This document shows, one piece after another, positions 1 to 6,385 of a stretch of 7,441 nt of DNA (within the stretch, counting starts at the first letter, position 1; every line of letters begins with the position of its first letter). Source of the DNA: Candidatus Omnitrophota bacterium (GTDB lineage: Bacteria; Verrucomicrobiota; Verrucomicrobiia; Limisphaerales; UBA1319); contig JAMCZD010000065.1 in the NCBI GenBank assembly GCA_023473405.1, forward strand, positions 1-7,441, given 5' to 3'. The notes below the pieces were generated by a model. The model searched no databases and was not told the origin of the DNA. It was given only the letters and a program-made list of their open reading frames with translations. Both the position numbers and the translations under genes were made by a program.

Positions 1-8
1 ATGCATTA

Positions 9-193
9 GGGGACGGTCCTATATTCTTTGCATAAGCAGATTGCGGGCAAGGCTTTTGCCCCTTTTATGGCTGAGCGCCCAACGGATGAGGAGGCAACCA
101 AAAAGGGCTGAAAGATAATCAAGCACCGCTTCATCCCGCTGCTGCGACAATGGAATAGGAGAGCGCAATGCAAAGATTATAGGACCCCCAAAA
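9..193. repeat. Copy A of a ~170-bp element with terminal inverted repeats (MITE-like)
   Basis: The left end at 17-33 and the right end at 168-184 (ATGCAAAGATTATAGGA) are reverse complements with one mismatch over 17 bp. Counted by eye, the copy matches 7221-7389 in the same orientation with about 14 differences, including one 1-bp indel, or roughly 92% identity. Outside the left repeat lies GGGGACGG. The right side ends in a C-run followed by AAAA, as in copy B but 3-4 bp shorter. It holds no transposase gene and is too short to move itself, so it is probably mobilised in trans. The GGGGACGG-type end recalls elements moved by REP-associated (Y1/IS200-like) transposases, but that link is inference. 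The element ends only 39 bp before the GH29 start codon and may carry or displace that gene's promoter. Confidence 0.8.
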
Positions 194-216
194 CGGCTGG
201 ACATTTACGGTCACGC

Positions 217-224
217 GGGGAGAA
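217..224 (+). promoter_or_regulatory. Purine-rich ribosome-binding site for the GH29 gene
   Basis: GGGGAGAA lies 7 nt before the ATG at 232 and supports that start. The same G-run can pair with the C-run just before the ATG (GGGG/CCCC around AGAAT), so a short hairpin could partly mask the site. Confidence 0.5.
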
Positions 225-231
225 TCCCCCC

Positions 232-1710
232 ATGAACAAGCTCACACGCGAATGGAGCGTGTTACCTCCGGTGTTCCGTCTGACCACGGCGGCTTTGCTG
301 GTGCTGGGTGCTTTCTCCAGCCAAGGTGAGGCACGGAACCCAAATACCGACTGGTTTCAACACGCCGGTTACGGCGTCTTCGTTCATTACCTGGAAGATC
401 TGCAAAATGCGCCCAACCAGCTCCATAGCCTGGGCCGGCGCACGACCTGGGACGCCTGCGTTCGCGAGTTCGATACGAGCAGTTTCGCCGAGGCCATGGC
501 CCAAGCCGGGGCGGGTTATGTGATTTTCACCATGCATCAACGAACCCGATTCCTCATCGCCCCCAACGCCACCTTCGATCGGTTGACGGGCTACAAGCCG
601 GGAGAGGCCTGCGCCACGCGCGACCTGGTCGAGGACCTCTATGAGACCCTTCATCGGCACCACATTCCCCTGATGCTTTACTGGACCGGGGATGGTCCGC
701 GAGCGGATCCCCGCGCCGCTGCCGCACTGGGCTGGAAGAATCCGGTCCCAACCGAGTATGTGCGGAAGTGGGCGTCCGTGGTCCGGGAATACGGCGAACG
801 TTATGGCGACAAGGTGGCCGGCTGGTGGGTGGACGGCTGCTATCGGTTCATCGGCTACGACGAGGAAAAGCTCGGCATCCTGGCTGCCGCCCTGAAAGCC
901 GGAAATGACAAGCGAATCATCGCCTTCAACCCGGGGGTCGAAGACAAGGTCCAGCCCTATTCCCGGTTCGAAGACTATACCTGTGGCGAACAGAACCAGT
1001 TCTTCGACCAGCCTGCCGGCCGTTGGATTGGAGGTGAGCAATGGCACATTCTCTCCTTTCTGGGCAGCGGCCAGAGCCACATCGGGGCGGCCTGGGCGAT
1101 GCCGGGCGTGAAATACTCCAAGCAGGAGTTGGTCGATTACATCTTCGCCGTGAACCAGGCGGGCGGCGTGGTTTCCATTGACGTCATGCTCTACCGCGAC
1201 GGGGGATTGGATCGCTCCCAGCTCGAGGCGCTCAAGGCCTTGCGGCCGGGCTTGGCTGCCTCTCGGTCTGAGACGCCGGTGCCACCGGGTAACCTGGCCT
1301 TCCGCAAACCGGCCCGCCTGCTCAGTCTCGATGCCTCGCACGAACTGGAGGTCAACGGCGGCGTGCATTTCGCCCGGTTGGGGGTGGATGGCCGGCCTGA
1401 GACCACCGCGCTGGCTGGCGGCGAATGGCCCTGGACCTACGAGGTGGACCTGTTGCAACCGCATGCGGTGCACCGGTTGAGATTGACCTTTGCCCGAGAC
1501 GGTTACCCTACCCAATTGCGCCTCGCCCTTTCGGCAGACCGCCGGACATGGCAGACCGTGGCCAGTGCGGACAAGCTGGAAGGCCAGCCTTACACCTGTG
1601 AGTTCGCCCCGGTTACCGCGCAATATGTGCGCGTGAGCGCACTGAAGCCGAACGGCCCCAACCAGCCAGGCACCCAGATGGCCATCGCCGAGCTGGAGGT
1701 CTATGAGTGA
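232..1710 (+). CDS. Secreted GH29-like (alpha-L-fucosidase family) glycoside hydrolase with C-terminal discoidin domain
   Basis: The 492-residue protein probably removes alpha-L-fucose or a related deoxysugar from polysaccharide outside the cytoplasm. Residues 1-34 form a signal peptide: Lys/Arg near the N-terminus, a hydrophobic run at 18-28, and likely cleavage after GEA. Residues 38-340 resemble a GH29 barrel: GYGVFVHY (46-53) matches the GIFVHWG start, and a Trp-Trp-Val-Asp-Gly segment (198-202) places Asp201 at the family nucleophile position. Residues 353-492 (NLAFRKPA through AIAELEVYE) resemble an F5/8 type C (discoidin) carbohydrate-binding domain. The usual KHHDGF substrate motif is replaced by MHQRTRFL (101-108), so this is a divergent branch and specificity may differ. 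The acid/base residue is not clear; Glu253 and Glu269 are candidates. The gene stands alone: copy A lies upstream and a broken dehydrogenase downstream. The ATG at 232 is supported by a G-rich RBS and the signal peptide. Family call is fairly secure; substrate is not. Confidence 0.82.
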   Translation: MNKLTREWSVLPPVFRLTTAALLVLGAFSSQGEARNPNTDWFQHAGYGVFVHYLEDLQNAPNQLHSLGRRTTWDACVREFDTSSFAEAMAQAGAGYVIFTMHQRTRFLIAPNATFDRLTGYKPGEACATRDLVEDLYETLHRHHIPLMLYWTGDGPRADPRAAAALGWKNPVPTEYVRKWASVVREYGERYGDKVAGWWVDGCYRFIGYDEEKLGILAAALKAGNDKRIIAFNPGVEDKVQPYSRFEDYTCGEQNQFFDQPAGRWIGGEQWHILSFLGSGQSHIGAAWAMPGVKYSKQELVDYIFAVNQAGGVVSIDVMLYRDGGLDRSQLEALKALRPGLAASRSETPVPPGNLAFRKPARLLSLDASHELEVNGGVHFARLGVDGRPETTALAGGEWPWTYEVDLLQPHAVHRLRLTFARDGYPTQLRLALSADRRTWQTVASADKLEGQPYTCEFAPVTAQYVRVSALKPNGPNQPGTQMAIAELEVYE

Positions 1711-1948
1711 TCCCGCAGCTTGATCTGGCACAAAGGGCCTCGCAAAACCATTCGCACGATGGTCCACGGCCGTCGCTTCGCTTTTGGAGTTCCGGCGACC
1801 TTGCTCCTCTCCGATTCAACTGCGTGGGCAGTATCAAATGTGCTCCATGCTATCCCGCCCACTCACTCCGAAATCATGCCGATCGTCCCGAGCTACTTTT
1901 CCACCAACTGAGGCCATTCCGTAATCGGCAACTTTGTCCGTCGCAACC
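1711..1948. other. Intergenic stretch without a recognisable gene
   Basis: No convincing gene is present between the GH29 stop and the first recognisable dehydrogenase codon. An in-frame stop at 1922-1924 shows that the dehydrogenase's missing N-terminus (about 25 residues in relatives) is not immediately upstream in frame. Weak resemblance may persist back to about 1930. Short open frames here on both strands match nothing I know. The segment around 1800-1821 (TTGCTCC...CCGATTCAA) resembles words in the hairpin at 6675-6697 and may be repeat debris. Confidence 0.4.
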
Positions 1949-2925
1949 ATGGTCAAACCAACTGATGCGCTCGTACGCATCACTCGCGCCTGCATCTGTG
2001 GCAGTGATCTCTGGCCGTATAAGGAGATGGAACCCTCCAAGACCGGACGTCCCATTGGCCACGAGGCCATCGGGGTCGTCGAAGCGGTTGGGAAAGAAGT
2101 GCGCAAAGTGAAGAAGGGCGATTTTGTCGTGATGCCCTTCGCCTATTCAGACGGCACCTGCGAGTTCTGCCATGAAGGGCTGCAGACCGCCTGTGTTCAT
2201 GGCGGCTTCTTCGGCATCGGAGCCGAGGCGGGAGGAGCACAGGCCGAAGCCGTGCGCGTCCCGCTCGCTGATGGCACTCTTTACGTGCTGCCGGTGGGCG
2301 AGGACGAGGCGCTGCTGCCGGCCCTGATGACCCTTTCGGACGTGATTGGAACCGGCCATCACGCGGCCGTCTCGGCCAAGGTTCGTCACGGCGCGAAAGC
2401 GGCCGTGATCGGCGCGATGGGGCGGTCGGATTGTGCGGCGTTATCGCCGCGAAGCGACTGGGCGCCGACCAGATTATCATTCTGGGTCGCCACCCGGATC
2501 GCATCGCCCTGGCCAAAGCATTTGGTGCCACCGACGTCGTTAGCGAACGTGGTGAAGACGGAATTGAGCGCGTGCGCAAGCTGACCAATGGTTTCGGCGC
2601 GCATTCCGTCCTCGAATGCGTCGGCACCGATCAAGCCATGCTTACGGGGGTCTGCATCGCCCGGGCGGGCGGCGCTGTGGGCCGGGTGGGCGTGCCTCAT
2701 TACGCAGCCATCCCCGCCTCGGAGCCGGCGTTCTACCGCAACATCACTGTCGGTGGCGGCCCTGCGCCTGTCCGCGCCTACATACAGGAACTCCTCCCGG
2801 ACGTCCTCGAAGGACGCATTCAACCCGGCCGCGTTCTTGATCGCACCATCGGTCTCAATGAAGTGCCCGACGGCTACCGCGCTATGGACGAGCGCAAAGC
2901 GATTAAGGTCATGGTCAATCCCTGA
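1949..2925 (+). pseudogene. Zn-dependent alcohol dehydrogenase (MDR family), N-truncated and frameshifted
   Basis: Medium-chain Zn-dependent alcohol dehydrogenase in two frames. Part one (1949 to about 2413) carries CICGSDLW with the catalytic Zn cysteine, GHEAIGVVEAVG with the Zn histidine, and SDGTCEFCHEGLQTACVHGG, where three cysteines plus Asp stand at the structural Zn site, as in relatives I recall. Part two (about 2416-2925) continues with GAVGLCGVIAAKRLGA, the rest of the NAD(P)-binding fold, and ends at IKVMVNP. The frames join as expected (VIGDGAVGL) if two extra bases, a GC doublet near 2412-2415, are removed. The break falls inside the GxGxxG nucleotide-binding motif, so no active enzyme is expected. 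Relatives start about 25 residues earlier; a stop at 1922 blocks that here. The gene precedes the cupin by 25 bp and was probably its operon partner. A sequencing error could explain the frameshift, but not the lost N-terminus. Confidence 0.85.
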
Positions 2926-2936
2926 ACACTCAGCAG

Positions 2937-2943
2937 AAAAGGA
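2937..2943 (+). promoter_or_regulatory. Ribosome-binding site of the cupin gene
   Basis: AAAAGGA sits 7 nt upstream of the ATG at 2951. It fixes the cupin start and shows that this gene keeps its own translation signal despite the broken upstream gene. Confidence 0.6.
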
Positions 2944-2950
2944 CTTCAGC

Positions 2951-3346
2951 ATGAACATCCAAAGAGTTGGCTCACAAGCCTCCGCCGAAGGCCCTGCCGA
3001 CTGGTTCACCGGCGCAGTGCGCATTGACTCACCTCTCAAGGGAACCGAGCCCTCCCGTGTCACTGGCGCCATTGTCTCATTTGAGCCCGGCGCTCGCACC
3101 GCCTGGCACACGCACCCATTGGGCCAGACCCTCATCGTCACCGCCGGCTGCGGATGGGTTCAAAGCTGGGGATGGCCCGTCGAAGAAATTCGCCCCGGTG
3201 ACATCGTTTGGTTTCCGCCCGACGAAAAGCACTGGCACGGCGCCTCCCCGACCACCGCTATGAGCCACATCGCCATACAGGAACAGCTCGATGGCAAGGC
3301 CGTGGACTGGATGGAAAAGGTTGGCGACGAGCAATATCACAAGTGA
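2951..3346 (+). CDS. Mn-dependent cupin, hydroxynitrile lyase (GtHNL)-like
   Basis: A 131-residue single-domain cupin, cytosolic (no signal peptide). It closely matches, from memory, the (R)-selective hydroxynitrile lyase cupin of Granulicella tundricola (GtHNL), which cleaves or forms cyanohydrins in vitro using Mn. Shared blocks include RVGSQAS (5-11), GPADWFTG (14-21), FEPGARTAWHTHPLGQ (44-59), EKHWHGA (92-98) and DGKAVDWME (114-122). The GtHNL metal ligands are all present at the same numbers: His53, His55, Gln59 and His94; the active-site His106 is also kept. Length equals the family norm. The start is supported by AAAAGGA upstream. It lies 25 bp after a dehydrogenase pseudogene and 15 bp before the tautomerase/reductase chimera, the kind of oxidoreductase cluster in which such cupins occur. 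Its natural substrate is unknown: cyanohydrin lyase activity may be a side activity, and a role in aldehyde or quinone chemistry is possible. Fold and metal site are very secure; physiological role is not. Confidence 0.9.
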   Translation: MNIQRVGSQASAEGPADWFTGAVRIDSPLKGTEPSRVTGAIVSFEPGARTAWHTHPLGQTLIVTAGCGWVQSWGWPVEEIRPGDIVWFPPDEKHWHGASPTTAMSHIAIQEQLDGKAVDWMEKVGDEQYHK

Positions 3347-3361
3347 CCACAGCACAGATCA

Positions 3362-4027
3362 ATGCCGCACGTGATCGTAAAGCTCTGGCCCGGCAAGTCC
3401 GAACAGCAGAAGAAGCAGCTCGCCGAGGTCATCACCAAAGACGTGGCCGGGACGGTCAAAGAGCTGGTTCAGCAAGGCAAGGTCAAGCACTTTGGCCTCT
3501 CCGAAGCTGGAGCGGAAACCATCCGTCGCGCGCATGCCGTCCTGCCGGTAACTGCACTCCAAAGCGAATATTCGCTGTGGTGGCGAGAGCCGGAAGCGGA
3601 AATATTGCCGACCTTGGAAGAACTTGGAATCGGGTTTGTTCCGTTCAGCCCGTTGGGCAAGGGATTCCTCACGGGCGCGATCAACGCGAACACCAAATTC
3701 GCCAGCGATGATTTTCGCAACAATGTCCCACGCTTCAGTGCGGAAAATCGAAAAGCGAATCAGGTTCTGGCGGATATGATCAAAAGATTTGCCGACCAGA
3801 AGAAGGCGACTCCGGCGCAGATTGCATTGGCCTGGCTACTGGCGCAGAAGTCGTGGATCGTTCCCATTCCCGGCACGACGCAGTTGCATCGCCTGCAGGA
3901 GAACATCGGAGCGGTTTCAGTTCAACTCACGCCTGAAGACCTGCGCGAACTCGAAAGCGCCGCCTCGAAAATTACCGTCCAGGGAGCGCGTTATCCCGAG
4001 CACCTTCAAAAACTGGTTGGGCGCTGA
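3362..4027 (+). CDS. Chimeric remnant: tautomerase N-terminus fused in frame to the C-terminal part of an aldo/keto reductase
   Basis: The open frame encodes 221 residues from two genes. Residues 1-28 (MPHVIVKLWPGKSEQQKKQ, then LAEVITKDV) match the start of a 4-oxalocrotonate tautomerase family protein, including catalytic Pro2. From about residue 27 the sequence is an aldo/keto reductase of the 330-residue type: DVAGTVKEL, KVKHFGLSEAGAETIRRAHAV, FSPLGKGFLTG (95-105) and the NADP-binding IVPIPGTT (166-173), ending normally at PEHLQKLVGR. The missing first ~130 reductase residues hold the Asp-Tyr-Lys-His catalytic tetrad, so reductase activity is not expected. Most of the tautomerase is also missing. 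At the join (about 3437-3448) the AAAGACGTGG stretch fits both parents (ITKDV and IEDVAG), suggesting a deletion between short repeats. The gene starts 15 bp after the cupin stop, without a clear RBS. It is technically intact as a frame but is best read as a deletion scar. Confidence 0.8.
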   Translation: MPHVIVKLWPGKSEQQKKQLAEVITKDVAGTVKELVQQGKVKHFGLSEAGAETIRRAHAVLPVTALQSEYSLWWREPEAEILPTLEELGIGFVPFSPLGKGFLTGAINANTKFASDDFRNNVPRFSAENRKANQVLADMIKRFADQKKATPAQIALAWLLAQKSWIVPIPGTTQLHRLQENIGAVSVQLTPEDLRELESAASKITVQGARYPEHLQKLVGR

Positions 4028-4088
4028 ACCGGAGCGCCTCAAGTGACACTCAACACAGGAGACATCCAACCAGAACAAGGACGAGAAA

Positions 4089-4181
4089 ATGAACGGGAAA
4101 AGCACCCTCATCACGTTGAACAACGAAGTCAAAATGCCGGCCCTCGGACTAGGTGTTTACCAGAGCCCGCCGGAGCAGACG
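4089..4181 (+). pseudogene. 5' fragment of a second aldo/keto reductase (2,5-diketogluconate reductase type)
   Basis: The first 31 codons, MNGKSTLITLNNEVKMPALG followed by LGVYQSPPEQT, are a typical start of an AKR3/AKR5-type reductase: the beta hairpin, then the first barrel strand with MPALGLGVYQ. An AAGGACG stretch at 4077-4083 can act as its RBS. The match stops at codon 31 (acg, 4179-4181). The expected next part (helix 1, then DTAxxYGNE with the catalytic Asp and Tyr) is absent from the rest of the window. Reading on past 4181 gives only out-of-frame IS110 transposase DNA until a stop at 4323-4325. This is a gene head cut off at a mobile-element fragment. Confidence 0.8.
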
Positions 4182-4339
4182 GGCCAGATTGCGAGCATCG
4201 CGCTTAGCGGTCTTGAAGGGCGATCCGGGCTTTTGGGGAATCTGAGAAGGAGCGGCCACCAGGCAGGGACGCCCCGTTGCTGGAGGCGCCGCACAGTGCC
4301 GAACCCGCAGGGACCGGCTTCGTAAGCGACCGCCTGAAG
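4170..4339 (-). mobile_element. Remnant of an IS110-family transposase gene
   Basis: On the minus strand, 4339 down to about 4265 reads LQAVAYEAGPCGFG followed by VRRLQQRGVP. After loss of one base near 4266-4270 it continues, from about 4270 to 4170, as PCLVAAPSQIPQKPG, FKTAKRDARNLARLLR. These are hallmark segments of the N-terminal DEDD domain of IS110 transposases (YEAGPxGFGLxRxLQxxGxPC; Asp/Arg-rich KTDRRDAxxLARLLR). Only about 56 codons of a protein usually 300-400 residues long remain, with a single-base deletion inside and KTAKRDA in place of the usual KTDRRDA. No element ends, bridge-RNA region or C-terminal Tnp domain is visible. The fragment joins the reductase head at 4170-4181, where CCGGAGCAGACG can be read as part of either gene. 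Confidence 0.8.
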
Positions 4340-4398
4340 CTTGAAACACCTTATTCTGAGCGATGCGTCCGATTTTGGCCCTATCTAATCGCCGTCTC

Positions 4399-6048
4399 TT
4401 AGCTGTCCCTCAATATCGAATGCAAGTCTTCCTCCGCTGTCTTGATCGGCATGAGGTTAAATTTCTCGACCAGGACCTTAAACACTGCGGGGCTGACGAA
4501 TGCAGGCAGGCTCGGACCCAGTCGGATGTTGCGGATACCCAGGTAGAGCAGAGTCAACAGGATGGCAACGGCCTTCTGTTCATACCAGGAAAGGATCAGC
4601 GACAGCGGCAGGTTGTTGACATCGCAGCCAAAAGCCCTGGAAAGGGCGAGGGCGATTTGGATGGCAGAATAAGCGTCGTTGCACTGGCCTATGTCCAACA
4701 GGCGCGGGATTCCGCCGATCGTCCCGAAATCGATCTTGTTGAACCGGTACTTGCCACAAGCCAGTGTCAGGATCACGCAATCGTTGGGAACTGACTTGGC
4801 AAACTCGGTATAATAATCGCGTCCGGAGCGAGCCCCGTCGCAGCCGCCGACCAGGAAGAACCGTTTGATGGCGCCGGTTTTGACCGCTTCAATCACCTTA
4901 TCAGCAACTGCCAGCACGGCATTGTGACCGAAGCCAACAAGGATGGTCTTGTCCGGCCCGTCCTGGGTGAAGCCCGGCTCTGCCAGCGCTGCCTGAATGA
5001 CGCGCGAAAAGTCGCTGTTGGCAACGTGAGTCACGCCCGGCCAACCGACATGGCCCGTGGTGAAGATGCGCTTCTTGTAGCTCTGGTCCGGCTCCTGGAT
5101 ACAGTTGGTCGTCATCAGGATCGCCCCGGGGAACTGGGCGAACTCTATCTTCTGATCCTGCCAGGCACCGCCGTAATTACCGGCCAGGTGCTTGTACTTC
5201 TTCAAGCCCGGATAGCCGTGGGCTGGCAGCATCTCGCCGTGAGTATAAATGTTGATTCCTTTGCCTTCGGTTTGCTGAAGCAGTCTTTCCAGGTCTTTGA
5301 GATCATGGCCCGAGACGAGAATGGCTTTGCCCTTGATCGGCTCCACGCGCACGGGAGTGGGGACCGGATGGCCGAAGCTGCCCGTATGCGCTGCATCAAG
5401 GAGTTCCATCGCTTTGAGATTAGCCTCGCCGCACTTCATGCATAGGGTCAACAAACCTTCGGTAGTGGGTTTGCTTTCCGCCAGGTACGTCAGCGCCTCG
5501 GCCAGAAACGCATAGATCAACTCGGATTCCCGGCCAAGGACTTGCGCGTGGTCGGCGTAAGCCGCGATGCCCTTCAATCCGTAGGTCAAGAGTTCCTGTA
5601 AGCCGCTGAGGTCTTCCCCGAACTGCTCCCGGCGAGAGGGCACGGATACCGACTCGCCAGCTTGCACCAGGGACGTGCGAGTCGAGGCCGGTACCCAGGC
5701 GGCGGGCCCCTGGATGGATTCCGGAGTCTTCCCGGCTTCGCGGGCAGTGGACTCGTAAAGGGCCTTTGCTATATCGCGCATCCGGGCCGCATCACGGATA
5801 GCGACCTCGATATCCTGTGGATCGAAATTCACGTTGGTTACCGTCAGGTACAGCCCGCGCAGGATGAACCGGTCCACACTCGGGTTTTTGGCTCCGAGGA
5901 TCCGCGCATGATACGCGTATTGTGCCACCGCCTTGGTGGCGTGGAGCAATAAATCCTGCAGATTCGCTGTCTGCTGATCCTTGCCGCACACGGCAAAAAC
6001 GTTGCATCCCGTTCCTTTTGAAGTCTGCTCGCATTGAAAACAAAACAT
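4399..6048 (-). CDS. hcp: Class I hybrid cluster protein (hydroxylamine / nitric oxide reductase)
   Basis: A cytoplasmic 549-residue iron-sulfur enzyme that reduces NO to N2O (and hydroxylamine to ammonia in vitro), protecting anaerobic metabolism from nitrosative stress. Cys3-Cys6-Cys15-Cys21 (CX2CX8CX5C) is the class I pattern that binds a [4Fe-4S] cluster, unlike the enterobacterial CX2CX11CX6C form. All ligands of the hybrid Fe-S-O cluster are visible: His248, Glu272, Cys316, Cys403 (persulfide cysteine, GGCDGA), Cys431 (ACGKYRFN), Cys456 (GQCNDAY) and Glu490 (SWYEQKA). Length is normal for the family. I chose the ATG at 6046-6048 because class I proteins begin MFCFQC; an in-frame ATG at 6130-6132 would add 28 unlike residues and lies upstream of the predicted transcription start. 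A purine-rich GAAAGAGAAAGAA precedes the start. No hcr reductase gene is adjacent. An FNR/NnrR-type box lies 103 bp upstream. The gene is intact although both flanks are decayed. Confidence 0.96.
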   Translation of the reverse strand: MFCFQCEQTSKGTGCNVFAVCGKDQQTANLQDLLLHATKAVAQYAYHARILGAKNPSVDRFILRGLYLTVTNVNFDPQDIEVAIRDAARMRDIAKALYESTAREAGKTPESIQGPAAWVPASTRTSLVQAGESVSVPSRREQFGEDLSGLQELLTYGLKGIAAYADHAQVLGRESELIYAFLAEALTYLAESKPTTEGLLTLCMKCGEANLKAMELLDAAHTGSFGHPVPTPVRVEPIKGKAILVSGHDLKDLERLLQQTEGKGINIYTHGEMLPAHGYPGLKKYKHLAGNYGGAWQDQKIEFAQFPGAILMTTNCIQEPDQSYKKRIFTTGHVGWPGVTHVANSDFSRVIQAALAEPGFTQDGPDKTILVGFGHNAVLAVADKVIEAVKTGAIKRFFLVGGCDGARSGRDYYTEFAKSVPNDCVILTLACGKYRFNKIDFGTIGGIPRLLDIGQCNDAYSAIQIALALSRAFGCDVNNLPLSLILSWYEQKAVAILLTLLYLGIRNIRLGPSLPAFVSPAVFKVLVEKFNLMPIKTAEEDLHSILRDS

Positions 6049-6122
6049 GGGTCCAATTCTTTCTCTTTCAGTATCAGGCATTCTGATGGCAAACGCGCCG
6101 CCAGTAATGGCTATGAGCGGCA

Positions 6123-6128
6123 TTGATA
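6123..6128 (-). promoter_or_regulatory. Putative -10 element of the hcp promoter
   Basis: On the minus strand the hexamer is TATCAA, 4 of 6 bases as in TATAAT. It implies a start site near 6116, about 68 nt before the hcp ATG. There is no good -35 hexamer at the expected spacing, as usual for a class II activator-dependent promoter in which the regulator overlaps -35. Confidence 0.5.
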
Positions 6129-6150
6129 ACACAAGGTTGGTGGTGTAGCC

Positions 6151-6164
6151 TTGATTTCAGTCAA
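6151..6164. promoter_or_regulatory. FNR/NnrR (CRP-FNR family) binding site upstream of hcp
   Basis: TTGATTTCAGTCAA has the half sites TTGAT and GTCAA around four bases, differing by one base from the FNR/Dnr/NnrR consensus TTGAT-N4-ATCAA. Its centre (6157.5) is 41.5 bp upstream of the start site predicted from the -10 hexamer, the standard class II activation geometry. hcp genes in other bacteria are known targets of FNR-family regulators and NsrR. Which regulator binds here cannot be told from sequence. Confidence 0.72.
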
Positions 6165-6385
6165 AGTTCTGACAGATTGCAGACACGCGTAGAGGAGCGC
6201 TTTGCACCGTCGGGCGCGCCGCCCAAAAAGGTGCATCTTCATCTATGGCTCAATTTCCAAAGAAATCGGCGCATAACTTGCGTTGAAAATTAATGGTGAA
6301 GATGCTTTTCATAGCCTGCGGAGAGGCCTGGATCCTTTTCAATTGACTCTGCTTCGTGAATTCTCTAGACGACTACTAACGCAAG
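6165..6385. other. Intergenic stretch between the hcp promoter and the exonuclease remnant, with a nested hairpin
   Basis: The two genes diverge, leaving 337 bp between start codons; the hcp promoter occupies the hcp side. At 6204-6234 a nested hairpin can form: GCACC (6204-6208) with GGTGC (6230-6234), and inside it GGGCG (6212-6216) with CGCCC (6220-6224). An A-run beside the inner stem would read as a U-run on minus-strand transcripts, but it lies upstream of hcp, so a terminator role is doubtful. No further gene, tRNA or clear promoter for the exonuclease is seen. Confidence 0.45.

Noticed and set aside
262..1767. Long minus-strand open frame (501 codons) opposite the GH29 gene
   Set aside because: It lies opposite a well-supported gene in GC-rich DNA, has no recognisable domain, and its sequence follows from codon bias on the other strand.
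2400..2440. Programmed frameshift in the dehydrogenase
   Set aside because: No slippery heptamer or stimulatory signal is evident, the family is not known to use one, and the N-terminus is also missing, so decay is simpler.
2386..3141. Minus-strand open frame of 251 codons spanning the dehydrogenase and cupin
   Set aside because: It crosses two recognisable plus-strand genes and encodes no known motif.
3362..4027. A new bifunctional tautomerase-reductase enzyme
   Set aside because: The reductase tetrad and most of the tautomerase are absent, and the join coincides with a stretch common to both parents.
4363..4794. Plus-strand open frame of 143 codons
   Set aside because: It is antisense to the conserved C-terminal part of hcp and has no similarity of its own.
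6130..6132. Upstream in-frame start for hcp
   Set aside because: It would add 28 residues unlike any hcp and place the start upstream of the predicted transcription start; MFCFQC at 6048 is the family start.
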